NCBI GenBank assembly: GCA_037693485.1
Contig: CM075353.1
Coordinates: 56,042,501 to 56,106,500 of the forward strand
Reading direction: 5' to 3'
DNA length: 64,000 bases
DNA from: Kitagawia praeruptora
Lineage: Eukaryota > Streptophyta > Magnoliopsida > Apiales > Apiaceae
Shown: in pieces, positions 22,463 through 34,798 of the stretch
Position numbering within the stretch: the first letter of the stretch is position 1
How the letters are laid out: each line of letters starts with the position of its first letter
Position numbers and translations under genes: made by a program
Notes under the pieces: generated by a model
The model's input: only the letters and a program-made list of their open reading frames with translations
What the model was told of the DNA's origin: nothing
The model's database searches: none

Positions 22463-25400
22463 TTTAGCATCATCACTTAACCGGTTAAGGCTTATGTTTA
22501 GAGTTTGGATTATTTTAATGTAGATGGTTGAATAGATTACGATGCTTGGAAGTTTTAATTATTTTCATCCTTGTAAGGATTATTATGTTATACTATGTTA
22601 TGTTTGGTGGTAATGAAAAAATAGGTTATGTTGATTTGGTTAATTTGCGAATGAATCTATTCAAATTGTGTATTTTTTGTCGTAAGCAGTAAAGTGGGCC
22701 CCACAGTAGGTCCCAAAAGTGGGCCCACTGGTGGGACCCACTATTTTTTAAAAAAATGTTTAACACAAAGGCAACATAATATTAGGTTGTTAAAGACTAA
22801 TAATAATGTTGCTATAACAAGTCTATGCCAACATTAAAACTGGTGTTGCCATAGAGAATAAGAATGTTGCCATTGGCACCAAAGGCAACGGCAAAAATAG
22901 CAACATCAGCAAAATGTTGCCTTTGGGGTTTTTTGGGCCTACAGCAACATATTTTGGGCCTACGGCAACACATTTTTGGTGTTGCCGTAGGCCTTTTATG
23001 GTGTAGTGTATAATGTGGTTGACTTAAGGCAAGACCCTCTGAAGTTCTAGAAATCTGAATTCCTAGAATTACGTTTGCTAGACCCATGTCTTTCATGTCA
23101 AACCTTGCCTTTAACATGTCCTTAGTAGATTTGATCACCTTATCATTGCTACCAGCAATAAGTAGATCATCTACGTACAATGTCATCATAACATATCCGT
23201 TTTCGTTATCCTTGTAGTAGGCGCAACTATCACATTCATTGATCTTGAAACCACTGGCTAACATAACCTCATCAAATTTCTCATGCCATTTCATAGGCGC
23301 TTGCTTCAAGCCATACAGTGATTTCACCAATCTACAGACTTTTCTTTCTTGTCCAGGGACAACAAACCCTTCAGGTTGTTCCATATAGATTTCCTCATCT
23401 ATATCCCCATTTAGAAAAGCTGCCTTCACATCCATTTGATGTACAGTCAACTTTCGCATTGCAGCGATAGCAAACATCATCCTTATAGATGTTATTCTCG
23501 ATACTGGAGAGTATGTATCAAAGTAATCAAGGCCATGTTGTTGCTTGTATCCTTTGATTACAAGTCTGGCCTTGTACTTATCGATGGTTCCATCAGGTTT
23601 CAATTTCTTTTTGAAAACCCACTTGCTACCGAGTGTTTTACTACCGGCTGGTAAGTCCACTAACTCCCAAGCATGATTCTGTAAAATAGAATCAATTTCA
23701 CTTTTGATGGCCTCTTTCCACATAGATCCATCAGGTGACGTTACCGCTTCCTTATAGGTTTTCGGATCACCTTCTTCGAGCAAATAAGTCAAAAACTCTG
23801 ACCCATAGGATTTCTCTTTCCTTTGTCTTTTGCTCCTTCTCACTACCCCCACATTTTCGTCTTCACTATCATCATTCTCATTGTCGCCTTCTAAAGACTC
23901 ATGAGATCGTTTAGACGTCGTAGGGCGTTCAATTCCAGGATTACAAGGAAATACATTCTCAAAGAATGACGCATTCCTTGACTCCATAATCGTATTCTTT
24001 TGAATCTCAGAAATCTTTGATTCATGTACAAGAAACCGATATGCAGTACTATGTGGTGGATATCCGATAAAGATATAATCCACAGTCTTTGGACCAATCT
24101 TCACCTTCTTAGGTGCAGGGATTAGTACCTTTGCAAGGCACCCCCACACATTCAGATTTTGGTAACTTGGTTTCTTTTTCTTCCACATCTCATAAGGACT
24201 TTCATCCTTATTCTTGCGAATCATCATATTTAAAATATGAGTTGCACTTAAGATGGCTTCCCCCCACATCGACTGCGGAAGTCTAGAGCTTAACAACATC
24301 GCATTCATCATCTCTTTGAGAGTGGGATTCTTCCTCTCAGCTATTCCATTAGACTGAGAGGAATATGGTGCAGTGACCTCAAGGATTATACCATGTTGTG
24401 AACAGAATTCCCCAAAAGGTTCAATATATTCACCTCCACGATCACTTCGTATCGTTTTGATTTTCTCATTTTGTTGTGTCTCAACTTCTTCCTTATAGAT
24501 TTTAAATTTATCTATAGCTTCGTCTTTGCTTCTCAGCAAATATACATAGCAGTATTTTGTACAATCATCTATGAATGTTATAAAATACTTATTCCCTCCT
24601 CTAGTTAGAGCGAATTTTAAATCACATATGTCGCTATGTATAAGGTCTAGCACCTTGGTGTTTCTTTGCACATGTTTAAACGATGCTCTTGTTAATTTTG
24701 CCTCAACACAAGTTTCACACTTATGTTTTGAATCAATATTCAATTTTGGTATGTAATCTTTTGCACTTAAACGTCGTAAAGTGTCAAAATTAACATGTCC
24801 TAATCTAGCATGCCATAAATTAGGAGACTCAAGCAAGTAAGCAGAAGAATTCTTTATTTCATTATTATCCTTAACGGACATCACATTGAGCTTAAAAAGC
24901 CCATCAGTTACATAGCCCTTGCCTACAAACATACCATTCTTAGACAAAATAACTTTATCTGACTCTATTACAATACGAAAGCCATGCTTATTCAACAAGG
25001 AACCAGACACAAGGTTCTTGCAAATATCAGGCACATAAAGTACATTCTTCAAAGTCAGATCCTTCCCAGAAGTCATCTTCAGAATCACCGTGCCTTCCCC
25101 TTCAATGGTTGAAGTTGCTGAATTCCCCATGTAGAGCTTCTCACCAGCATCAGAAGCTTTGAGGCTAGAGAAAATTGCCTTGTCCGAACAAACATGCCTT
25201 GTAGCTCCCGTATCAATCCACCATTCCCTTGGACTATAGCCAACCAGGTTCACCTCAGAGACCGTAGCACAGAGGTCTATGTCACCCATCTCCTTTGAGA
25301 TATCATCGACCATGTTTGCTTCTTTCTTCTTGTTGGTCTTCTTGGGCTTTCTACACTCAGAAGACCTATGACCCACTTTGTCGCAGTTAAAGCACTTCCC

Positions 25401-26509
25401 TTGAAACTTCGTCTTCGAAATTCCTCCCTTGGGTGCCAGCTTTGCCCCTTTACCAGAATTGTTCTTCTTGGGCTTGTGTTCCACCATGTTTGACTTTTCA
25501 GTGGCAACATTCATCTTCTTCTCGGATCCCCTGTTGTCTTCTTCAATACGAAGTCTAATGATCAGATCCTCCATAGTCATCTCCTTTCGCTTATGCTTAA
25601 GGTAGTTCTTGAAATCTTTCCATCCAGGTGGCAGCTTCTCAATCACAGCAGCAACTTGGAAAGACTCACTTATAATCATCCCTTCAACATGAATATCATG
25701 GATTATCACTTGCAGTTCTTGCACCTGCCTGACCACAGTCTTAGAATCCGCCATCTAATAATCAAGAAAGCGGCCAACAATCCACTTCTTAGCCCCAGCA
25801 TCCTCGGTTTTGTACTTATGGTCAAGTGACTCCCATAAGACCTTAGCTGTTGGCTTTGTACAGTACACGTTATATAACGAGTCAGCCAAACCATTTAGCA
25901 CGTAATTCCGACAGATATAATCGTCGTGCTTCCAAGCATCAACAACATAAACTGCTTGTGAGTTACTCTCAGCAGTGAGCAACGGTGGATCCTCCCTGAG
26001 GTAGCGATCCATATTCAACGTGGTCAGATAAAACAACATCTTTTGTTGCCAGCGTTTGAAGTTCGTACCATTGAACTTCTCAGGTTTCTCAGCATGTGCA
26101 GCAGGCACTATAGGAACCGTAGGCACAACAGGTGCAATATGTGTGCTAGGCACGATAGGCATGACAGGCGTGCGTACTACCGATGTTTGCACACCAATAG
26201 GCACCGCATGTCCGTTCGTAGGAACGAAACCTGACGGAGTCGATCCAATCGGAACATTAATCTGTCCCACAGGCACATGTCTCGGAGGCACATGTCCAAC
26301 CGGCGTTGCACCCACATCAGATGTTACAATCTGTGCGATAGGGTTTAACGGAGGCTGGTGATCCCCATCAAATGTTACAATCTGTGCGTTGGGATCAACC
26401 ACCTGTTTGTGTTGTTCACGTTTTGGTTCTCCATTGATTCTGTCACTCAAACAAACAAGTAAATACGTAATTACAGATCACAGATGTAAAAATTAATATG
26501 CTTTAAGAT

Positions 26510-27455
26510 TGTTAGACAATCTGTGAAAATAGTACAAAATAATAACAATCGTGTGTGTGAATAACAGAACAATTAAAACAAATAAAGAGGAGGCAGGAAC
26601 AGAAAAACCCTAGTCCAGTGCGTGACTGTCTCCTTAAAGCGTATTAGCCCTCACCGTATGTGCGAGCGAATCGCCTCCCAGGATAAAACGGATTGCAGCG
26701 AAGCTATAAAAGCGTCACTCTGAGCGAGCTTGAAACGAGCAAGAATATCACCGAAGGAAGAGAAGAGGCTGTGTATGAGGAGCGGATGTGTTTTTCGAAT
26801 GAATAATACTAAGGCTCTACAAGAGTTTATATAGGATAGGAAAACTTGTGCGCTACACAATTGCTCTAATTAATTAGCTGTGCTAATTAAAACGTAGGTG
26901 GCAATTTTCCTTTATTAATTAACCGCGTTAATTAATTAAGGTGAATTTAAGTCATATTTTAAGCATTAGCCCAGTGGAAATAATTAATTTAGCAAAACTA
27001 GTCCGGGTTTATTTGGCCCAATTTTCTGCTGTATTCGTGTCCGCAGGTCGCACACGCGGAAAGCCCGAAGGCTTGCGAAGCCTCGGTTTTCCCTCGAAAT
27101 CCCCACAATTTGCACCCCCCCTGCGTGCCCGCGTAGGAGATGGAGCAACACTTAACCAACACAAGTGAACACTCCTCTTGTGTTGTACTATATAAAGCAA
27201 AGGAAACTCCTTTTCCTTATCAATGTTGGACTTCAAGTTTAACAACAAAATTTCCACTCTTAAGGGACCAACTTTGAGTAATCATAACTCATCTGTCCCT
27301 TAGTCGTTTTGAGTGTTCAAATATGAATTGGAAAGCTCTCGCGGAGGAGAACACTCTCCAAGCACGACTTGTTGCAAACACGCACACAAGACACACTCAA
27401 ATCGGAGCTCAAAATGACTTGACAATGTGGGTCTAAAACCCCACATTTTCTAAAA
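26510..27455 (-). repeat. Copia 5' LTR (946 bp)
   Basis: Homologous to 14965-15989 at high identity apart from the missing block of about 80 bp. Its outer end reads TTTTCTAAAA rather than TTTTCTAACA. Confidence 0.92.
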
Positions 27456-27590
27456 TAAATAGACCTGGAAAATGGGATAATCGGATTGGATTTGGATCGG
27501 ATCAATTTTCGGTTTTGGCTTATTTTGATATAGTTCGGATCGGATCGAATTTGATTCGGTTCGGATCCAATATCGGTTTTGCATAATTTG
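27456..27590. repeat. CGGAT-rich element, right part
   Basis: Resumes after the copia TSD. It starts TAAATAGACCTGGAAAATGG and contains the CGGATCGG words seen at 14346-14600. It abuts a copia RNase H fragment near 27590. Confidence 0.5.
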
Positions 27591-29758
27591 AATTTGATTT
27601 ATCTCACTATTACCAGGCCTATTCCGTCTTATGCAGTTCATGTCTTGTCACAATTTCTTCATACTTGTTAACACAAAATCACGCAAGCGTACGTGGTCAC
27701 AAGTAATACAGATATAAGTCGAGTTCGTTCCCACAGAGACCTGGTTATGGTTTCAATTCAGTTCATGCACCTATGCAACAATGTATGGTTTTTAATCACT
27801 GCTAAGACAAATAACAAGATTTGGGTTTTAATTAACTAAAATTAACTAAGGAAGTAAATTAACAAACTAAGAATTAACTAACTAACAAGAATTTAAATCA
27901 AATTACTTCTGCAAGAGAAAACATGGGATCCTAACTTCATTAAATACTTCGCTTAGATCTGACGCCTTTAATCACTATATGCAATGGTTATGATATCTGA
28001 TCGGACAACACGAAACAAGTATACGCTACTTCTCAGTATACGAATACCAAACTAAACATACATCCACAAAAGAGATAGAAGATGAATATATACCAATTAT
28101 GCTTAGACCCTATATCTCTATAGAATTTGAAAACATAACAGTTGAAGAACAAGTTATCCACATTGATCACATAGGGCAGCATAATATCTCTATTTATGCT
28201 ACAAATCATGATGTTAAAACACCAACCTATCCTATGCTAGCATGGCAAGTTCTAAATCTCAAGATCCACTCTCGTTTCGCAAGAGATTAACAAATTAGAT
28301 GTTAGCTACGCATCTAAATTCATAAAGCACAACCATACGAGGATATCAGATATAAATCACACACAGATCTATAAAGCATCAAGATACTAAAGCTCCATAA
28401 ACAAATCCGTTAGAATCCCATGATAACGATTAGTTCATAATTGAACCTCTCGTCATCATGGGATCTGATGAAACCATGATAAAAACAAAGTATGAAAATA
28501 TACAAATAAACCTAAGTAATTGATATGTAGTCGCGTGTTTTTTTTCTGTTCCCCAAGATGTGTATTTATAGCCCCAATTTGCCTCTCCATCAAGCAATTG
28601 CCATCTTTGAGTTGGAATAGAATTGTGGCAATTTCCATCTTTAAACGGGATATGATTAGCAATTTCCATGATTACAACTGATTCTGTAATGTTCCCACCG
28701 TCCAAAACAATTACCATATTGATTAGGAGAAGAAAACACAGCAATCTCCTATTTTAAATTGAATTCCAGAAGTTCAGGAATTTTCTGCCGCACTCAAGCA
28801 CGACCGCGCGCTCTTGTAGTACAATTCCAGCGCGCCTGCGCTGATCAAATTAATCCTGCTATTCCATGCGCGCCCGCGCACACTCCCTGTATACTCCAGG
28901 CGCGGCTGCGCGTAACCCACTGCTGCACAACTGATTTTTTCCAACTTTGCTGATTTCTTGTCCGTTTCCAATGCAACTCTTGGCACTTGTTCTCATGACA
29001 TTAAAAACACCATTTAATTGCTAAAACTCCATATCTACACCTTGAAATTCATCCTGCACAATTCTCACAAAAACACATTAAAATACACCAATACTTGAGA
29101 TACAAACGATCAATTTAAGCCGAAATGAAGCGATCCAAGTGGATATAAATCCACTTATCAATACTCCTCGGCTGGATCATTTGGATGCTGCCTTTAAGGT
29201 TGTGAGATATCTAAAACTTACTCTTGGTCAGGGATTGTTGTTTCCAGCTACTAATAATTCTCTTCATTTAAATACTTTCTGTGATGGTGATTGGGGAGGT
29301 TGTCAGTCAACCAGAGCTTCTTTAACTGGCTATTGCTTGCTTCTTGGTAATGCTCTAGTCTCCTAGAAATGCAAGAAACAACATACAATTTCTAGGTTTT
29401 CTTTTGAAGCTGAATACCGCTCCATGGCTAGTACATGTTATGAAATTACTTGGATTTTATCTTTGCTGTCTACTCTACATAATTCTGTACAGCTTCTAGT
29501 TCCTCTTCATTGTGACAACAAATCAGCCATCTACATTGCTAGTAATCCATTGTTTCATGAGCGTACAAAGCACATCGAAATTGATTGCCATTTCATTCGA
29601 GAGAAGCTTATTCAAGGAATTGTTGCTACTTATCATTTGTCTTCTACTGAGCAACCAGTTGATATGTATACAAAGGTATTATCTTCCAGATAGATTGCTT
29701 ATTTACACTCCAAGTTGAGAGTTGTTCAGATGTTCTCTTCTTTCAACTTGAGGGGGGA
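27590..29758 (+). pseudogene. Copia RT/RNase H fragment, interrupted by a solo LTR
   Basis: The frame reads Y-L-T-I-T-R-P...V-L-S-Q-F-L-H-T up to 27665. It continues exactly across the solo LTR at 29161 with P-R-L-D-H-L-D-A-A-F-K-V-V-R-Y-L-K. RNase H residues T-F-C-D-G-D-W, A-E-Y-R and H-C-D-N-K-S-A follow. A TAG at about 29366 and later differences break it. It ends at 29693, followed by a polypurine tract TTGAGGGGGGA before a 3' LTR at 29759. The 5' two-thirds of pol is absent. Confidence 0.85.
27666..29160 (-). mobile_element. Solo LTR, copy 1
   Basis: 1495 bp with exact TSD ATACT (27661-27665 and 29161-29165). On the minus strand it begins TGATAAGTGGATTTATATCC and ends TTTTGTGTTAACA. No internal domain or second LTR is present. 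Homologous throughout to 38791-40444, in opposite orientation. It contains a patch of GCGCGCCTGCGC-like words (28760-28920). Confidence 0.92.
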
Positions 29759-29850
29759 TGTTATACAATCAACTGTTACACAATCAGCAACTGCGTCAGA
29801 TGACAGCCAGGTGTCGGCTAGCAATTATGTTATAGTCAACTCTAGTTAGT
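29759..29850 (+). repeat. Start of the copia 3' LTR, broken by an L1 LINE
   Basis: Starts TGTTATACAATC directly after the polypurine tract. The L1 tail begins about 90 bases in. A likely continuation lies at about 41981-42190, but its end is not defined. Confidence 0.55.
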
Positions 29851-30114
29851 TTTTATTTTATTTTTGAAAAATCAAGCTTGCATTAATTAATTTCATCCAA
29901 AGCAAGGTTACATGTAATAAAATCATGAGCAAAAGAATTCCACTACCTAAGACCTGACATAAAATCAAAGTGTTTAATCATCTCGCAACAATCTTCGACA
30001 ATAGTGTTAAACATAGACCTACCCTTATTCCCATGAATTGCATCTACTAAAATTTTTGCATCGGACTCAAATATGCATTTGGTAGCTCCCCATTTTAGTC
30101 CACGACATCGCCTC

Positions 30115-33100
30115 TGTAAGAACCCAGATTTTTGGTAGAATTAAAACTTTTTATTATGTAATAATATGGGAATGAATAGTGGTTATGACTGCGATGTAAC
30201 GAATGTCTATTAAATGAATGGAATGGATTTGAATTCAATTATTTACATGCCATGCAGAATACTTTTGGTTGACGGCATAGATAAGAATGATCTATCTCCT
30301 AAGGATATAAGTATATTACTTCAAGTAAGATTATTCTTGTGTCATCCGAATCAATATCTATTATAAGTCCAGCGGTTCCGTAAAAAGGTTAAGAAGCACT
30401 CGAGAGTGAACCAGGTTCATTTTCCTACTTATAGGAATTAAATAAAAATAAGTGATGAATAGTGATTTTGGTGGAATTTGGAATATTATTATAATAATGT
30501 TATACCCGGTATTCGGAACGGATTTCTGAGTTCGTATTAGTGATCCAGGAAGAAAATAAGTGTATGTAAAAGCTGTCGGATTCAGAAAAAGAGCACTTTT
30601 ATTTTCTCCGAGATTTCCCTGGACACTGCAAGACTTAAGGATTTATAAAAGGGAATTAAGGAATTTAAATTCGAGAAGTATTAAGAAAGATGAGGAATAG
30701 TATTATAAATATTAAGAAGGTTTTCGGTAAAACCCTAACTAGAAACGAATGAGTTATTCCCTCGAACGATCAACGAATTAAGCAATAAACGGACAAAGAA
30801 ACAAGCAGAGGGAGCAAGAGTCTTGTGTAAGCTACTAGAAAATATCTAGTAACCAACATAGTTACAAGAGTAACTAGAATCAAGTGGAGAAACCAAGTAC
30901 TTAGCAATCTAACTACAAGTTAGCCTTAAACCGCCACAAAACCAACACTTGTCCTCCCATTTTCATCATCTCATGCATCATCACTTTAATAAAGTGGCTT
31001 TTGGATGAGATAATATCTAAATCTCATCTTAATAATTCATTTTATCACAAAAAACCAAACAAAGAACAAGGCAAACTCTCCCCCCTCTCTTTTTCATCCA
31101 TTCGGCCAAGGCCTTAATTCCAAATTCAAAATCCAACTTCCAACCATTTGTTGATCTTGAAACTTTTATGGTGAGACTTACATTTCATATAAATGATCTC
31201 CTCAAAATCCTAGCTTCAATCTCTTCTTTTTCCATTTTCAAAAAAATCATTAAAGAGGAGGATGAATAGTGTTCTTCAAGAACTAACTTTGATTTTCATG
31301 TTTCTTTGGTTGATCTTAGGTTTGTTAAAGCTAGACAAGGACCATACCAAGCTTTGTAAGGCCATATTACACCCTCAAGAAGGTATAATGATCTTGAAAC
31401 CCTAGGCCTACTTTGAGTTTTTGCATGTTCTTGATGGATTTAAGTGTTAGGAGCATGTTAGTGATGTTATAATCATGATTATGTGGTAGATCTAATGGAT
31501 TTAAGAGATGATGATTATGTTGGTAAATATTGTGTTCTTGAGATTGTTGAGATGAGAATCATATGTATAAGTTGTGTTGGTGCCCGGTGTGGCTTGGTTT
31601 TAGTGTTACGATTAGTAGAACGTTCGATTTATAGCCGTCGTAATGCCGAAATTTCGTTAACATTAAGAACACGAATTTGACAGTAGGTATAACTCACTGT
31701 TTAGCTTCGACTTTTGCCATGATAAGCTAGATTATGTTATAAGCTTCGTTTTGATAAAAAGATCGCATGAAACGGACTTACGGTTTAGGAGTTATGATTA
31801 AATTCGTAAAAGTGGTTCGGAACCGTAATCAAAAGTTCGTAACCGAAATTGGATCCCTTTAATATTGCGAAATCAGTGGCGAATCTTAATAATTAAATAT
31901 TAGAGGTAAAGATGAAGGTGTGGGAAAAGACCGCATGTCAAATGGATCGTTTTCCGATTTTATAAAAAATGTTCGAATCTAGGTTAAGTACGAAAGTACC
32001 CCTAAAAGGTATACTTGGTTATAACTTCGATAAACCACTTAGAAAACGATCGATAAATATCGAGGTCTAATCTTTCGACTTTACAACTTATACGATTTAA
32101 ATACTTACCATATGTAAGTGTAATGTCATGCTTTAGTAACGAACAAGTATCGGGTAATAAAAGCAATAGTAAGAGTGAATTAGAGGGGTATAACGAAACG
32201 ACTTGAAAACGTGTTTCGATTTAAGTTAAGTTTATACTTAACCTTTTGAAAGGTGTTAAGTGATTAATCCCGAATGCCTTGGCTAATTATAGATCATCAG
32301 GCTGACCCGGGACACGCTACTACTACCCCTACTCGTACTCGATTTCCAGGCAAGTTTCAAATCCTTTTTATAAGGCTGTTGTTGTGAATATATATATATG
32401 CTTTCTGTTATACATGTGCCATAGCATGCATGCCTACTTTCAAAGTCAAATTGATATACTTGTTCCCTGATTTATTGTTGGCTTATAAGCTAGATAGATA
32501 TATATCAGTTATAAGCCGGAGATTATTTAGACCCTTAATCGAAGGGCAGTGAATCTCATTCTTTGATTATAGACCGGGAGTCGTTATTTCTTGATACATT
32601 GATATTATTTTCAGAGGAAAATATTTAAGTAAATATTTTCCATTTATTATCTGGCGAATATTATTGGAATATTCCCTTGAGATTATTTGATAAATATTAT
32701 TCGGATTATCCATCAGATGTTTATTTATTCGAGGAATATTATATATTAATATTCATCTAAAGTCGATTAAATATTCGAATATTATTTCGAACTCTCAGTT
32801 AAGTTATTTAACTAGAGAATATTCATTCTTATTTACTCGATAAATATTATTTTGAATATTCATTCGAGTTTATTTATTTAATGAATATTATTTTAATATT
32901 CATTCGAGCCTTATTTATTTAAATGAATATTAATTCGAATATTCATTCAATCTCTATTTATTTTATAAATATCAGTTGAGCATTGATTCGAGCTCCATTT
33001 TTTTCGATAAATATTACTTTGAATATTCCCTTGAGATAAGGAATATTATCTTCGACCTTTATTTAAATTCGATTCAATTATTGAACATAATTTCAAATAT

Positions 33101-34798
33101 TCATTCGATAATCATTTCTTCTATAAATATTATTACGTTGAATATTCATTATTTATTCAATGAATATCGTCTCAAATATTCAGTCGATAATTATTTCATC
33201 AATAAGGATCATTCTTAAGTTGAATATTCATTATTGATCCAATGAATATTATCTCAAATATCCAGTTGATGAGTATTTCATCAATAAATATTATTATTAA
33301 TTTGAATATTCATTATTTGTTCAATGAATATTATTCTGAATATTATTCAAAGATCATTTCGAGTAACACTCTTCCAATATCTGTGACTTAATAAATATTC
33401 TTGGAATATTTATTGAATTCTTCTAACTTGTTTCAAAACTGATTTACTTCATTCACATAGTATGATCGACCTTTGAATATTATATAAGTTATTTCCGAGT
33501 CGCATTATGATTATTATTATATTAACAAGAAAGGTTCTCAGTAATTCCATTCTTCCTTTGATTCTATTGTAAGGGAACCTTACTTGAGAAATGTTACTTA
33601 TCTTGTGACTGCCCGGTCCTAAATTATTCATTTCGTTCGCAACTTGGTTGCTATTATTCATGGAATTGTGTATACCCACTCACTATTCGAGGGGTAAGAA
33701 TGTTGGAACAAGTTGATATCCATTAACAAGCGGTAGCTTGGGAAATATTAGTGAATTTTCCTTTCCAATTAGATACGACTACTTTGTGGAGTCTTATCAA
33801 CAAGTATTATACTTGGGGAAAGGGAGAAGAACTTTACGTTTCAAAGTTATGGATGTGAAATGAACTAGGAGATGCGTAAGTGACCCAGTGGCGCCGGTCC
33901 AGCAAAGTGGCCCAACCGTTGGCCGAGGGGGTTCCAGAAGGCGGTAGACAAGTAAACCCGTCGGTGCTTCCTTCTACATGTAGTAAACAAGAGGTGGGGA
34001 GCATAACATGCGACTGATCATCGTGTATATGCTATGTCTCCTGGCGCGTCAAACTCCAGTATTAGTTCATCACTCAATGTTGGAAATTTTCTGCAACACC
34101 ATCATAGTTGGCAGAATTGAAAAGTATTTCAAACTGGAATTGCAATATCATTCTGCAAGTTCCTATTTTTATGAAAATGATGCTATCTTGCTTATTTTGG
34201 CATAGCATATGCTTCCACGAAATATATATCTGTTGAGTTACCTTGTAACTTCATCCTTTATATTAAACTGGCAATATTTTCTCTAATGCATGGCATATGA
34301 TTTCAAAACATATCTTTGAACTGTCTTATATATTACTGCACAGTTATATATTGTTGGTGGGCTGTTGCTCACCCTTGCTTATTTATTATGTCACAACAAC
34401 AGCTAGGTCACATGGCCCGCGTCAGGCGCACTCAGCGCAAGCAGGTTACCCGCCCCACAGGGCTACCCGTTGATATCATCGCTGCCATTGCTGAGGTAGC
34501 ATAGATCAGCAGCCTTTGATTACCAGTTTAATTATATGTATCAATAATGATTAATCAACGGCAAAACTTTTAAACTTATGATGTTATCCTTTTGGCTTGT
34601 AATAACTTTTATTCGTAAACCAGTAATGCAAGACTTATTTCAATTTCATCTCTGGGACTATAACTGTGTGTGTGTGAGTGGTTATTATTGTGGGGTCACA
34701 GCAGGTGATTTATTTATTGTGGACTCAAGTAAAGTATTAATCATGGAAAATAAGACCGTAACGACCCGATCCCTGACCCCGGATCTGGGGGTGTTACA
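30115..34798 (-). mobile_element. Giant solo LTR, 4.7 kb (Ogre/Tat-like guess)
   Basis: On the minus strand it begins TGTAACACCCCCAGATCCGG, a widespread plant gypsy LTR start, and ends CTGGGTTCTTACA. The flanks are GCCTC and ACCTC, a 5-bp TSD with one mismatch. The L1 RNase H frame is interrupted at this point. No gag-pol domain is present and no internal LTR pair was seen, so a solo LTR is the simplest reading. A short ORF at 34388-34504 (plus) is unsupported. Confidence 0.8.
32600..33430. repeat. AT-rich degenerate repeat block within the giant LTR
   Basis: Dozens of GAATATTCATT / AATGAATATTA words alternate with TTATTTATT and TCGA, giving short inverted pairs every 40-60 bases. No coding sense. 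Confidence 0.8.

Larger units (their letters stand above)
17375..23009. mobile_element. CACTA-like transposon carrying captured gene pieces
   Basis: CACTACACCATAAAAGGCC plus TACG (17376-17398) is repeated exactly in inverted form ending at 23008, a perfect 23-bp terminal inverted repeat. Subterminal regions hold many TGTTGCC or GGCAACA words in both directions, typical of CACTA/EnSpm. No transposase is seen, so it is non-autonomous. The flanks carry ATAAT (17370-17374 and 23010-23014), separated from the CACTA ends by one T on each side; this is longer than the 3-bp TSD expected. It interrupts copia RT/RNase H. Confidence 0.85.
16587..26450 (-). pseudogene. Copia gag-pol, inactivated
   Basis: Gag (26450-25758) opens at a TTG; no in-frame ATG precedes it. 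A TAG at 25755-25757 separates it from pol. Pol shows zinc knuckle C-F-N-C-D-K-V-G-H, protease W-I-D-T-G-A, integrase H-H-C-C and D,D,E residues (H-S-D-I-C, R-S-D-R-G-G-E, G-I-A-E-R-K-N), and RT with Y-V-D-D-L-L. The frame is cut at about 23014 by the CACTA-like element and resumes at about 17369 with RNase H. Further stops: TGA near 17142 (W to stop), TAA near 16870 (Q to stop) and TGA near 16743 (R to stop). Most are C-to-T or G-to-A changes, as expected of methylated repeats. Ends at a stop at 16587. Confidence 0.9.
14965..27455 (-). mobile_element. Ty1/copia retrotransposon split by a CACTA-like insertion
   Basis: LTRs at 14965-15989 (3') and 26510-27455 (5', minus-strand sense) are bounded by an exact TSD TAAAT (14960-14964 and 27456-27460). 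A polypurine tract TGTGGGGGAT abuts the 3' LTR at 15990. Coding order read leftward is gag, protease, integrase, RT, RNase H, which is copia. Removing the 5.6-kb insertion leaves an element of about 6.85 kb. The primer-binding site is unusual: no TGGTATCAGAGC lies next to the 5' LTR. Confidence 0.93.

Noticed and set aside
34388..34504. Short basic ORF (M-S-Q-Q-Q-L-G-H-M-A-R-V...) in the giant LTR
   Set aside because: Only about 38 codons from a plausible ATG, no homology recognised, and inside an LTR. Not enough to call a gene.
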